Positions 1 through 8,989 are shown, numbered from the stretch's first letter. The stretch: DNA of 14,418 bases from an uncultured Gardnerella sp. (GCA_947254595.1 CAMYED010000027.1:1-14418); one strand, 5' to 3'. Notes: generated from the letters alone by a model not told the origin. Numbers and translations are program-made.

Positions 1-613
1 ACTCAATAAGCATGTTCACGCCGTAAAGAGCAACACGACGATAATCGCCAATAATGCGACCACGGCCGTAAGCATCCGGCAAACCGGTCAAAATCTTGTT
101 GTGGCGAGCAATCTTAATATTCTTAGTGTAAACACCAAACACGCCGTCGTTATGAGTCTTGCGATAGACGGTGAAAATCTTCTTAATTTGAGGATCTACT
201 TCCTTGCCGGCTTCCTTAATAGCCTGCTCAACCATGCGCCAACCACCGTTTGGCATCATAGCGCGCTTGCAAGGCTCATCAGTCTGCAAACCAACAATAA
301 CGTTATCTACTTCTGGGCTTTCAATATAGCCTGCTGGCATTGCGTCAATTCCTGCCGGAATGTGCGTTTCAACATCGTACACGCGGCGCTCACGCTCAAC
401 AGCTAAGTAGTTGTCGTCGAGGTACTTCCACATGTGCTTCGTCTTTTCAGTGGCATTAGCCAAGAAAGATTCATCGCCTTCATACGGCGTGTAATTCTTC
501 AAAATGAAGTCACGAACGTCAATATCTTTTTGCCAGTTGCCGCTTTCAAAGCCATCCCAAGCTTTGGTGCGAAGATCCTCCTCATTGAGAACGGAAGCAT
601 CAACCGATGTCAT
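1..613 (-). CDS. pflB: Formate C-acetyltransferase (pyruvate formate-lyase), N-terminal part
   Basis: Cleaves pyruvate with CoA to acetyl-CoA and formate in anaerobic cytoplasmic metabolism; it is a glycyl-radical enzyme. I translated the minus strand from ATG at 613-611; 204 codons are visible and the reading frame runs off the left edge, so the active-site cysteines and the C-terminal glycyl-radical loop are not seen. Recognisable family blocks are VRDFILKNYTPYEGDESFLA near residues 33-52, KKIFTVYRKTHNDGVF near 145-160 and LTGLPDAYGRGRIIGDYRRV near 176-195, all close to Escherichia coli PflB. A strong ribosome site, AAAAGGAG, lies 7 bases before the ATG. The stretch up to the next gene (614-729) is non-coding and should hold the promoter, but I see no convincing -35/-10 pair there. 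Activation would need PflA, which is not in the window. Confidence 0.96.
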   Translation of the reverse strand, partial: MTSVDASVLNEEDLRTKAWDGFESGNWQKDIDVRDFILKNYTPYEGDESFLANATEKTKHMWKYLDDNYLAVERERRVYDVETHIPAGIDAMPAGYIESPEVDNVIVGLQTDEPCKRAMMPNGGWRMVEQAIKEAGKEVDPQIKKIFTVYRKTHNDGVFGVYTKNIKIARHNKILTGLPDAYGRGRIIGDYRRVALYGVNMLIE

Positions 614-702
614 TTTTAGACTCCTTTTGTAGTGCAGCGCATCTTCACGCTGTCTTAATAACAATGTTAAAGCATAAGCGAAAGAGCACACGAGGAGTTT
701 TG

Positions 703-720
703 AAAAAAATCTAGTGAGAT
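703..720 (-). terminator. Weak possible terminator downstream of nadE
   Basis: Read on the minus strand, just past the nadE stop, a tiny ATCT-CACT-AGAT hairpin runs straight into seven T residues. The four-base-pair stem is weak, so this may only be a T-rich stretch and nadE may read through into pflB. Confidence 0.25.
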
Positions 721-729
721 GCGTCACAT

Positions 730-2427
730 TTATTCGCGAAATGCGGTTGTAACAGGCATACGACGATCACGACCAAAAGCAAGAGCGCTTACCTTCGGCC
801 CCAAAGGATACTGCCTACGCTTCCATTCAGCACGATCAACCAAACGCATAACCGTATCTACCGTATGCGCATCAAAACCGTCTGCAAGCAAATCCGCCCT
901 TCCGTGAGCATGCTCAATATGAGCTTGTAAAACACGGTCAAGCAGCTCATACTCAGGCAAAGAATCTGAATCCTTTTGCCCAGGACGAAGCTCCGCACTA
1001 GGAGGCTTAATAATAGAGTTTACTGGAATCAATATGCCATCTTCAGGAGCTTCTGCCCTTTTAGCATCCTCAAAACCAACAATTTTTAGCATACCAACGC
1101 CTACTCCAGCTTTAGCAGCACAATTCCTCCAGCGAGAAAGCGCCCACACTCGAGTTTTCAACAAATCCTTAATAGGAGCATACCCACCTACGGCATCTCC
1201 GTAAATTGTTGAATATCCGCAAGCAAGCTCTGACTTATTGCCAGTTGCGAGCGCCAAAACTCCTTTAGAATTCGAGTAGGCCATAACAATAACCCCACGC
1301 ACACGAGCCTGCAAATTTTCTGCAGCAACACCTTCTAAAGAAAGCTGCGACTGAAAAGCCTTAAAAAGTGGCTCAATAGGTTGCACGTCGTAGTGCGCGC
1401 CAATACGCTCAGCTAAATCACGCGCGTCATCTTTAGAACCGTCGGAAGAATACATACTCGGCATAGAAATGCCGTATACGTTTGCACCACCGCACGCGTC
1501 TGCCGCCATTGTTGCTACAAGAGCTGAATCAATTCCGCCTGAAAGCCCCAAGCAAACTCCCCTAAAACCGTTCTTACGCATGTAATCTCGAAGCCCAACA
1601 ACGCATGCGCAATACACTTCCTCGTCCGAGTCAAGTTTTGGAGCAATGCTCGAAACTTTCTGCTTTGAAAGAGAACTATCGAAATCCACAAAAGCCAAAT
1701 CTTCAGCAAACATTGGCGAGCGCTCAAGCAAAGTTCCGTCAGCATCAACAACAAAACTTCCGCCGTCAAATACTAAATCATCCTGACCGCCAACTTGATT
1801 CACGTACACAACAGGAGCGTTAAGCTCCGCCGCACGCTTTTGAGCTAAATTAAAGCGCACATGCGTTTTACCTTCTTCGTAAGGAGATCCATTCATTGTT
1901 ATAAGCGCATCAATTCCAAGTTTTGCTAAGCGCGCAACAGGGCCTCCATCCTGCCAAATATCTTCGCAAATAGCAAAACCTAAGCGCAAGCCATCAACTT
2001 CCATAAGTTCGCACTTATTTCCGGAAGAAAAAATACGAAACTCGTCAAAAACGCCGTAATTCGGCAAAAAATGCTTGTCGTATTGCAATACGGATTTTCC
2101 TTCATGCAACACAAGCAGGCGGTTACGAGGCTTTCCGGAAGACTCGTCAAAGCCAACAGTTCCAACTACTACGTAAAGCTCCCCCAAGCCTTCTTCCGCA
2201 AGTTTTGACGCAAGTAAGTCGGCAGCTTTTTGAGCAGACGCGCGGAACGTGCCGCGTAAAGCGAGATCTTCAATTGGGTAGCCGGTTAATGTCATTTCCG
2301 GAAAAACTACCATTCGAGCGCCTGATTGTTTTGCGCGCGCCACATATTTCAACACTTTCGCAACATTATTTTCAATATTTCCAACGCATGTATCTATTTG
2401 CGCTAATGCCAATCTCAAAAAACTCAT
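730..2427 (-). CDS. nadE: Glutamine-dependent NAD+ synthetase
   Basis: Makes NAD+ from deamido-NAD+ using ATP and ammonia released from glutamine, in the cytoplasm. It has 565 residues and two domains. The N-terminal nitrilase-type glutaminase shows the triad Glu44 (VFPEMTLTGYP), Lys118 (YDKHFLPNYGVFDE) and Cys154 (FAICEDIW). The C-terminal synthetase has the pyrophosphatase loop SGGIDS at 296-301, then TGNKSE and the KPPSAELRPGQKDSDSLP block. All key residues are present, so it should be active and able to use glutamine. Between SRWRN (about residue 433) and the KPPSAEL block (about 472) there is roughly 25 residues more than I expect for the family, containing AGVGVGMLKIVGFEDAKRAE. The start is ATG at 2427; there is no Shine-Dalgarno before it, but a -10-like hexamer sits at leaderless spacing. 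Divergent from metQ; pflB follows on the same strand. Confidence 0.95.
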   Translation of the reverse strand: MSFLRLALAQIDTCVGNIENNVAKVLKYVARAKQSGARMVVFPEMTLTGYPIEDLALRGTFRASAQKAADLLASKLAEEGLGELYVVVGTVGFDESSGKPRNRLLVLHEGKSVLQYDKHFLPNYGVFDEFRIFSSGNKCELMEVDGLRLGFAICEDIWQDGGPVARLAKLGIDALITMNGSPYEEGKTHVRFNLAQKRAAELNAPVVYVNQVGGQDDLVFDGGSFVVDADGTLLERSPMFAEDLAFVDFDSSLSKQKVSSIAPKLDSDEEVYCACVVGLRDYMRKNGFRGVCLGLSGGIDSALVATMAADACGGANVYGISMPSMYSSDGSKDDARDLAERIGAHYDVQPIEPLFKAFQSQLSLEGVAAENLQARVRGVIVMAYSNSKGVLALATGNKSELACGYSTIYGDAVGGYAPIKDLLKTRVWALSRWRNCAAKAGVGVGMLKIVGFEDAKRAEAPEDGILIPVNSIIKPPSAELRPGQKDSDSLPEYELLDRVLQAHIEHAHGRADLLADGFDAHTVDTVMRLVDRAEWKRRQYPLGPKVSALAFGRDRRMPVTTAFRE

Positions 2428-2439
2428 ATTTATAGTTTA
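2428..2439 (-). promoter_or_regulatory. Candidate leaderless -10 element for nadE
   Basis: On the minus strand TAAACT (2439-2434) is followed by exactly six bases and then ATG, which puts the A of the start codon at the expected +1. TAAACT fits the loose actinobacterial TAnnnT consensus. No Shine-Dalgarno-like purine run precedes the ATG. No good -35 hexamer is visible, so this is a suggestion only. Confidence 0.3.
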
Positions 2440-2451
2440 GTAGATTGCTTT

Positions 2452-2538
2452 ATTGCAAGTAAGAGACGTGTTGCAAAACTTGAATTAAAAAAACTTTTTA
2501 TCTCCCCACATTGCAAGTATTCGCATTATTAACACGTC
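2452..2538. repeat. Direct and inverted short repeats in the nadE/metQ divergent spacer
   Basis: The 10-mer ATTGCAAGTA occurs twice (2452-2461 and 2510-2519). Just inside and outside these, GACGTGTT (2465-2472) and AACACGTC (2531-2538) form a perfect 8-base inverted pair. They lie between two divergent genes, where an operator would be expected, but the arms are far apart and could be chance in AT-rich DNA. Confidence 0.35.
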
Positions 2539-2655
2539 ATAAATAATACTAATAAGCAAAGTGTAGAATTATTAAATTTTCTCGCCTATATTGATAATTC
2601 GTTACTCGCGAAGGGGAAATTCAAAAAGGATTTCAACAAACAAGGAGCAGAAAAT

Positions 2656-3492
2656 ATGCGCAGGATTAAAGTTATTGCCTCAATTACAGCTTTGGCAGCA
2701 TTGGCAACTTTCGCTTTAAGCGGTTGCGGAAGCGCTAAGAATGCAAATAGCCAAGACGACAAGACTATTACCGTAGCAGCATCGCCTACTCCTCATGCTG
2801 AAATCCTTAATAAAGTAGTAAAGCCGATTTTGCAGAAGGAAGGCTACAAGCTGGTTGTTAAGGAGTTTACAGACTACGTACAGCCAAATACTGCTACCGA
2901 AGAAGGCGAAGTTGATGCGAATTATTATCAGCATCTTCCTTACCTCGACAATTTCAATAAGGAAAAGGGAACGCATCTTGTTTCGGTAGGCGGAATTCAT
3001 TTTGAGCCTTTTGGATTGTACCCAGGAAAGACCAAAACCATTAAGGCTTTGGCTGACGGTGCAACCGTTGCAGTGCCAAACGATCCTACGAATGAGGCTC
3101 GCGCACTGCTACTTCTGCAAGATGCTGGTTTGCTTAAGTTAAAGAATCCAAAAGATGTGAACGCTACTGTAAAAGATATTACGAGCAATCCAAAGAATTT
3201 GAAGTTCAAGGAACTTGAGGCTGCAACCGTTCCAACTGCAATTAAGGATGTGGATCTTGCTGCCATGAACGGCAATTACGCAATTCAGGCTGGTTTTAAT
3301 CCAACTAAGGATCCGCTTACATCCGAAAAAGTTGGTGGAATTGCTGCTAAAACTTACGAAAATATTATTGTAGTAAAGAAGGGTTCCGAAAAACTCGCCA
3401 AAATTAAGGCGTTACTTAAGGCTTTGAAAACAAGCGAAGTCCGCGATTATATTACTAAGACTTACAAAGGCGCTGTGCTCCCTGTTTTCTAA
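2656..3492 (+). CDS. metQ: Methionine ABC transporter substrate-binding lipoprotein
   Basis: Surface lipoprotein that captures methionine and delivers it to MetI/MetN. It has 278 residues. The N-terminus has basic residues, a hydrophobic stretch (residues 6-21) and a lipobox LSGC with the lipidated cysteine at residue 24. The rest matches the NLPA/MetQ family: TITVAASPTPHAEIL after the linker, EFTDYVQPNTA, DANYYQHLPYLDNF, and the block VPNDPTNEARALLLLQDAGL. Length is normal. The ATG at 2656 is preceded by AAGGAG (2642-2647) eight bases upstream. It is followed by an intrinsic terminator, so metQ appears to be its own transcript and metNI a second one. Ligand specificity (L- or D-methionine or a related compound) cannot be read from sequence; the neighbouring MetN and MetI homologues support methionine. 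Confidence 0.93.
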   Translation: MRRIKVIASITALAALATFALSGCGSAKNANSQDDKTITVAASPTPHAEILNKVVKPILQKEGYKLVVKEFTDYVQPNTATEEGEVDANYYQHLPYLDNFNKEKGTHLVSVGGIHFEPFGLYPGKTKTIKALADGATVAVPNDPTNEARALLLLQDAGLLKLKNPKDVNATVKDITSNPKNLKFKELEAATVPTAIKDVDLAAMNGNYAIQAGFNPTKDPLTSEKVGGIAAKTYENIIVVKKGSEKLAKIKALLKALKTSEVRDYITKTYKGAVLPVF

Positions 3493-3529
3493 AGAATATT
3501 TACACAATTGATACTTACAATGTAGCCAC

Positions 3530-3579
3530 ATAATGCCGTAAATACGTGTGATTCTAGCGCGCTTTGCGGCATTATTTTT
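3530..3579 (+). terminator. Intrinsic terminator after metQ
   Basis: ATAATGCCGTAAA (3530-3542) pairs with TTTGCGGCATTAT (3563-3575) over 13 base pairs with one G-T wobble; the loop is 20 bases. A run of five T (3575-3579) follows. It lies 37 bases past the metQ stop and separates metQ from metNI. Its 3' arm overlaps the candidate -35 of metN. Confidence 0.7.
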
Positions 3580-3592
3580 ATAAGCGTGTAAT
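3564..3592 (+). promoter_or_regulatory. Candidate promoter for metNI
   Basis: TTGCGG (3564-3569) and TGTAAT (3587-3592) are 17 bases apart. The -10 matches TATAAT at five of six positions; the -35 only matches in its first three bases. It lies inside the tail of the metQ terminator and directly before the TACGTAA boxes. Confidence 0.4.
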
Positions 3593-3593
3593 A

Positions 3594-3650
3594 TACGTAA
3601 AAGTGCATAGATTACGTAACTCTTATAGCAGTACGTAACGCTAGTATGTT
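3594..3650 (+). repeat. Three TACGTAA boxes at exact 19-bp spacing (candidate operator)
   Basis: TACGTAA occurs at 3594-3600, 3613-3619 and 3632-3638, so the starts are exactly 19 bases apart twice. Each contains the palindrome TACGTA. The array starts two bases after the candidate -10 of metN and ends about 47 bases before the metN start, the position where a repressor would block initiation or early elongation. The bases between boxes are not conserved. The regulator is unknown. Confidence 0.55.
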
Positions 3651-3684
3651 TCACATAACACAAAATAAGCTGTTAAGGAAAAGC

Positions 3685-4503
3685 ATGATTCAGATTGAAC
3701 ATCTTCATAAAAGCTACGGAAAAGGTAGCGAAGCGCATGAAGCATTGCACGATATTAATCTCACTATTGAATCGGGAGAAGTATTCGGCATACTCGGCTC
3801 CTCCGGCGCTGGAAAATCTTCGCTAGTACGTTGCATCAATCTGCTTGAGCGCCCAACTTCCGGCAGAATTGTTATTGACGGCAAAGATATTACCGAAGTA
3901 AAAGATAAAGAACTTGCTCAAGTACGCGCCAATATTGGCATGATTTTCCAGAATTTTAGTCTTTTCCAGCAGCGAACAGTATTACGAAACGTAACTTTTC
4001 CACTTGAACTTAATCACGTTGATAAAAAGAAGCGCGAAGAACGCGCACATTATTTGCTTAATTTAGTTGGTTTGAAAGATCTTGCAGACCGCTACCCAAG
4101 TCAGCTTTCCGGCGGCCAGCAGCAGCGCGTAGCAATTGCTAGAGCATTAGCAAATAATCCTTCGATTATGCTTTGCGACGAAGCAACAAGCGCGCTCGAT
4201 TCCACTACAACCGCGCAAATACTCGACCTATTGCGCCAAATTAACCGCGAGCTTAACGTAACGCTTGTTATTATTACGCACTCTCTTGCAGTTGCACGCA
4301 ATATTTGCGATCGCGTTGCAATGATTGACGGAGGCAATATTGTTGAATTGGGCGACACTGCAACGCTTTTTGCCAATCCACAAAGCAATATTTTGCGCAC
4401 GCTTATTGCAGACGACAAAGTAGAAAATCACCGCAAAAAGAAGAGCGCAGAGAATACTGAAAATACTGAAAGCAACACACGCGCAGGCGAGGTGAAGAAA
4501 TAA
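3685..4503 (+). CDS. metN: Methionine import ATPase lacking the NIL domain
   Basis: ATP-hydrolysing subunit that drives methionine import, bound to the cytoplasmic face of MetI. I choose ATG 3685 (MIQIEHLHKSYG, 272 residues) because AAGGAA lies four bases upstream and the family starts here; an ATG 39 bases upstream would add 13 unrelated residues without a ribosome site. Motifs: Walker A GSSGAGKS 38-45, Q-loop Gln89, signature LSGGQ 141-145, Walker B IMLCDE 161-166 with catalytic Glu166, switch His199. All are intact. Residues from about 239 are a charged tail with a small ENTENTES repeat and many Lys/Glu. The MetN family normally carries a C-terminal ACT-like NIL domain of roughly 80-100 residues for methionine feedback; it is missing here. 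The stop overlaps the metI start by one base (TAATG). Confidence 0.92.
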   Translation: MIQIEHLHKSYGKGSEAHEALHDINLTIESGEVFGILGSSGAGKSSLVRCINLLERPTSGRIVIDGKDITEVKDKELAQVRANIGMIFQNFSLFQQRTVLRNVTFPLELNHVDKKKREERAHYLLNLVGLKDLADRYPSQLSGGQQQRVAIARALANNPSIMLCDEATSALDSTTTAQILDLLRQINRELNVTLVIITHSLAVARNICDRVAMIDGGNIVELGDTATLFANPQSNILRTLIADDKVENHRKKKSAENTENTESNTRAGEVKK

Positions 4504-5183
4504 TGCTAGAAGCTATTACCAATTTTATTAACGAATACGCAGATTTACTGATTGAAGGCGTGCAAGACACATTAGTAATGACTTTCGTCGCAACGATTTT
4601 GGCATACGTTATTGGACTTCCAATAGGAGTATTGCTTATTACTTCCAACAAAAAAGGTATTCGCCCAAACGCAACTTTGAATGCAATGCTTGGATGGATT
4701 GTAAATATTGTTCGATCTGTGCCTTTTATTATTTTGCTTGTTGCTTTAATTCCATTCACCCGATTAATCGTTGGAACTTCTCTTGGAGTTCCTGGAGCAA
4801 TTGTGCCACTAGTTGTTACAGCTGCACCGTTTGTTGCCCGAATTGTTGAACAGTCTTTGGCAGAAGTTGACGGAAGCTTAATTGAAGCTGCACAAAGTTT
4901 TGGAGCCAGCAATCTGCAAATTGTTTCTAAAGTTTTGCTTTGGGAGTCACTTCCTTCGCTTATTCGCGGAGCCGCACTTACTTTCATTACGCTTTTTGGA
5001 TTCTCAGCAATGGCTGGAACGGTTGGAGCAGGCGGATTAGGCGATATTGCAATACGCTACGGCTACCAGCGCTACCAGTACGATGTAATGGCTGTTGCAG
5101 TTGTGCTTTGTATTATTCTCGTGCAAATCGTTCAAAGTTTGGGAGATTTTATTTCGCGCTATATTAATCATCACGAGCGCTAA
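4503..5183 (+). CDS. metI: Methionine ABC transporter permease
   Basis: Membrane channel subunit of the methionine importer, working as a dimer with two MetN. It has 226 residues and about five hydrophobic membrane segments, the first near residues 20-45 and the last near 195-215. The cytoplasmic coupling loop (EAA motif) is clear at about 120-148: DGSLIEAAQSFGASNLQIV. Conserved MetI-type segments GWIVNIVRSVPFIILLVALIP and GFSAMAGTVGAGGLGDIAIRYGYQRY are present, and length is normal. The ATG overlaps the metN stop by one base, with GAGGTG at 4489-4494 as ribosome site, so translation is probably coupled. No terminator is visible before the TPP riboswitch, so metI transcripts may run into it. 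Confidence 0.94.
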   Translation: MLEAITNFINEYADLLIEGVQDTLVMTFVATILAYVIGLPIGVLLITSNKKGIRPNATLNAMLGWIVNIVRSVPFIILLVALIPFTRLIVGTSLGVPGAIVPLVVTAAPFVARIVEQSLAEVDGSLIEAAQSFGASNLQIVSKVLLWESLPSLIRGAALTFITLFGFSAMAGTVGAGGLGDIAIRYGYQRYQYDVMAVAVVLCIILVQIVQSLGDFISRYINHHER

Positions 5184-5228
5184 AATTTTCGCAACATACC
5201 CCGAACCCATTAAATGCATGTAATCGTG

Positions 5229-5244
5229 TAAAATGGCTGATAAT
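5229..5244 (+). promoter_or_regulatory. Candidate -10 elements for thiC
   Basis: TAAAAT (5229-5234) and GATAAT (5239-5244) lie just upstream of the riboswitch; either would place the transcript start a few bases before the aptamer. I see no good -35 hexamer at 16-18 bases, so the choice is open. Confidence 0.35.
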
Positions 5245-5252
5245 TCGACATT

Positions 5253-8010
<2,758 letters not shown>

Positions 8011-8015
<5 letters not shown>

Positions 8016-8070
8016 AACAGTGCTTTCTAACATTTGAAAAACTCAGATACGAAAAACGTTAGAAAGCACT
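8011..8070 (-). terminator. Hairpin with 13-bp stem, T-tract on the minus side
   Basis: AGTGCTTTCTAAC (8019-8031) pairs perfectly with GTTAGAAAGCACT (8058-8070); the loop is 26 bases. On the minus strand the stem is followed by GTTTTTACG, on the plus strand by no T run. It is therefore best read as a backstop terminator for minus-strand transcription coming from ppiA, though it may also be a structured end for the thiC transcript. Confidence 0.55.
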
Positions 8071-8117
8071 AAAACAACACTTACAGCGAATAAAAATAGA
8101 AGAAGGTTATATAAACA

Positions 8118-8170
8118 AAAGCGAGTTTTATAGCGGCCATCTAAGCTGCTACAAAACTCGCTTTCTTATT
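8118..8170 (+). terminator. Long bidirectional terminator after thiC
   Basis: AAAGCGAGTTTT (8118-8129) pairs with AAAACTCGCTTT (8153-8164). After one A/C mismatch, TAGCGGC (8131-8137) pairs with GCTGCTA (8145-8151) with one wobble, leaving a 7-base loop. The tail is T-rich on both strands (CTTTCTTATT on plus, CTTTTGTTTATAT on minus). It is the most convincing thiC terminator and would also stop minus-strand transcription. Confidence 0.75.
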
Positions 8171-8188
8171 GCTGATTTATTTACTAAT

Positions 8189-8344
8189 AAACCGTTATTT
8201 TCTTTACACGGCTGTAAAGTTTCTGCCGCTATTTGGCGAGATTCCGACAATTTCTGTACACCGCTGTAAATAAATTGTCGGTTTTACGCAAAAATCCGAT
8301 ATTTTCTTTACACAAGAGTAACGAAAATATCGGATTGCAATAAA
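8189..8344. repeat. Three tandem 52-bp palindromic repeats
   Basis: Units begin at 8189, 8241 and 8293, exactly 52 bases apart. Each opens with a related arm (AAACCGTTATTTTC, ATTCCGACAATTTC, AATCCGATATTTTC), followed by a core TTTACAC, GTACAC or TTTACAC and then GTAAA/GTAAC. In units 2 and 3 the arm pairs with a matching arm ending at unit position 41 (8244-8253 with 8272-8281; 8293-8306 with 8323-8336). Pairs 8-37 and 10-35 differ between the two units on both sides, so pairing is kept. Unit 1 has lost its right arm but folds CTTTACA/TGTAAAG (8202-8208 with 8213-8219). The repeats fill the spacer between the thiC terminator and the ppiA stop; no open reading frame is apparent. Confidence 0.75.
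8290..8336 (-). terminator. Intrinsic terminator for ppiA (third 52-bp unit)
   Basis: The 14-bp perfect stem 8293-8306 / 8323-8336 with a 16-base loop lies 23 bases past the ppiA stop. Read on the minus strand, the stem ends in GGATT and continues TTTGCG, giving five T in a row. On the plus strand no T run follows. So one repeat unit appears to serve as the ppiA terminator. Confidence 0.65.
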
Positions 8345-8359
8345 GGCAGCGCTTAAGAT

Positions 8360-8896
8360 TCACAAAATTTCAATGGAAATAATACCCACAGGCTCAATCG
8401 GAGCATCTGTGCGATCAGTTGTAACAGAATCAAGCTTATCTACCACAGCTTTCGACTCATCGTCAGCAACCTCACCAAAAATCGTGTGATGACCATCAAG
8501 CCAAGGAGTTGGAACAGTAGTAATAAAGAACTGCGATCCGTTAGTGCCATGCAAACGACCATCGCGTCCACGACGCTTACCAGCATTAGCCATCGCAAGC
8601 AAATACGGCTTATCAAACTTAAGCGATGGATCAATCTCGTCGTCAAACTCGTAGCCTGGACCGCCCATTCCATTACCAAGCGGGCATCCACCCTGAATCA
8701 TAAAATCCTTAATAATACGGTGGAAAGTCAAACCATCGTAAAACGGCTCATTAGAAGGATTGCCATTAAATGGATTTATCCATTCACGCTCACCCGTAGC
8801 AAGACCGAGGAAATTCTTTACAGTTTCAGGCGCTTTGCTGTCAAACAAGTTGATTTTAATATCGCCTTCCGAAGTATGCATAATAACAGTAGTCAT
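8360..8896 (-). CDS. ppiA: Cyclophilin-type peptidyl-prolyl cis-trans isomerase
   Basis: Speeds cis-trans isomerisation of prolyl bonds during folding. It has 178 residues with no signal peptide or membrane segment, so it is cytoplasmic. Cyclophilin blocks are all present: FYDGLTFHRIIKDFMIQGG with the catalytic Arg at about residue 60, MANAGKRRGRDGRLHGTNGSQFF with the peptide-binding Gln and Phe, and WLDGHHTIFGEV. It resembles actinobacterial PpiA (MHTSEGDIKINLFDSKAPET start). I choose ATG 8896; the frame stays open upstream to a TTG at 8947 but those 17 residues have no family match. No Shine-Dalgarno is seen before the ATG; a possible leaderless promoter is described separately. It follows the IMPase-family gene by 93 bases on the same strand. 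Confidence 0.94.
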   Translation of the reverse strand: MTTVIMHTSEGDIKINLFDSKAPETVKNFLGLATGEREWINPFNGNPSNEPFYDGLTFHRIIKDFMIQGGCPLGNGMGGPGYEFDDEIDPSLKFDKPYLLAMANAGKRRGRDGRLHGTNGSQFFITTVPTPWLDGHHTIFGEVADDESKAVVDKLDSVTTDRTDAPIEPVGIISIEIL

Positions 8897-8902
8897 GCTG
8901 TA

Positions 8903-8932
8903 ATTTTCACATACATTCGCGACCGTTTGCAA
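8903..8932 (-). promoter_or_regulatory. Candidate leaderless promoter of ppiA
   Basis: On the minus strand TTGCAA (8932-8927), an 18-base spacer, GAAAAT (8908-8903) and six more bases lead to the ATG at 8896. This spacing would start the RNA at the A of the start codon, in line with the missing ribosome site. The hexamers match only partly. Confidence 0.3.
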
Positions 8933-8940
8933 TATCGTGT

Positions 8941-8987
8941 TACGCAAAAGTAATCAGCTACGCAATACGCTAAAATATACTACGCAA
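8941..8987 (-). repeat. Cluster of four TWGCGTA heptamers upstream of ppiA
   Basis: Read on the minus strand, TTGCGTA occurs at 8987-8981, 8965-8959 and 8947-8941, and TAGCGTA at 8972-8966, immediately next to the second. They lie in the 93-base gap between the IMPase-family gene and ppiA, just upstream of the suggested ppiA -35. Spacing is irregular (15, 7, 18). The motif differs by one base from TTACGTA, the complement of the metN boxes. Confidence 0.4.
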
Positions 8988-8989
8988 AA

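Noticed and set aside
101..619. Plus-strand open frames opposite pflB
   Set aside because: They are antisense to a clear PflB reading frame and show no family features.
3594..3650. Replication iterons or DnaA boxes
   Set aside because: No TTATCCACA-type boxes, no replication gene and only three heptamers; an operator is a simpler reading.
3646..3684. N-terminal extension of MetN from ATG 3646
   Set aside because: No ribosome site before it, 13 residues without family match, whereas ATG 3685 has AAGGAA at good spacing.
5184..5252. Terminator after metI
   Set aside because: No stem followed by a T run; only short self-complementary words such as TGCATG... without a tail.
8189..8344. Possible short CRISPR-like array (regular 52-base period)
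   Set aside because: Repeats are not identical, similarity extends through the whole unit rather than repeat plus unique spacer, units are palindromic throughout, and no cas genes are nearby.
8897..8947. ppiA starting at TTG 8947
   Set aside because: The 17 added residues do not resemble cyclophilins; the family begins near MHTSEGDIK.
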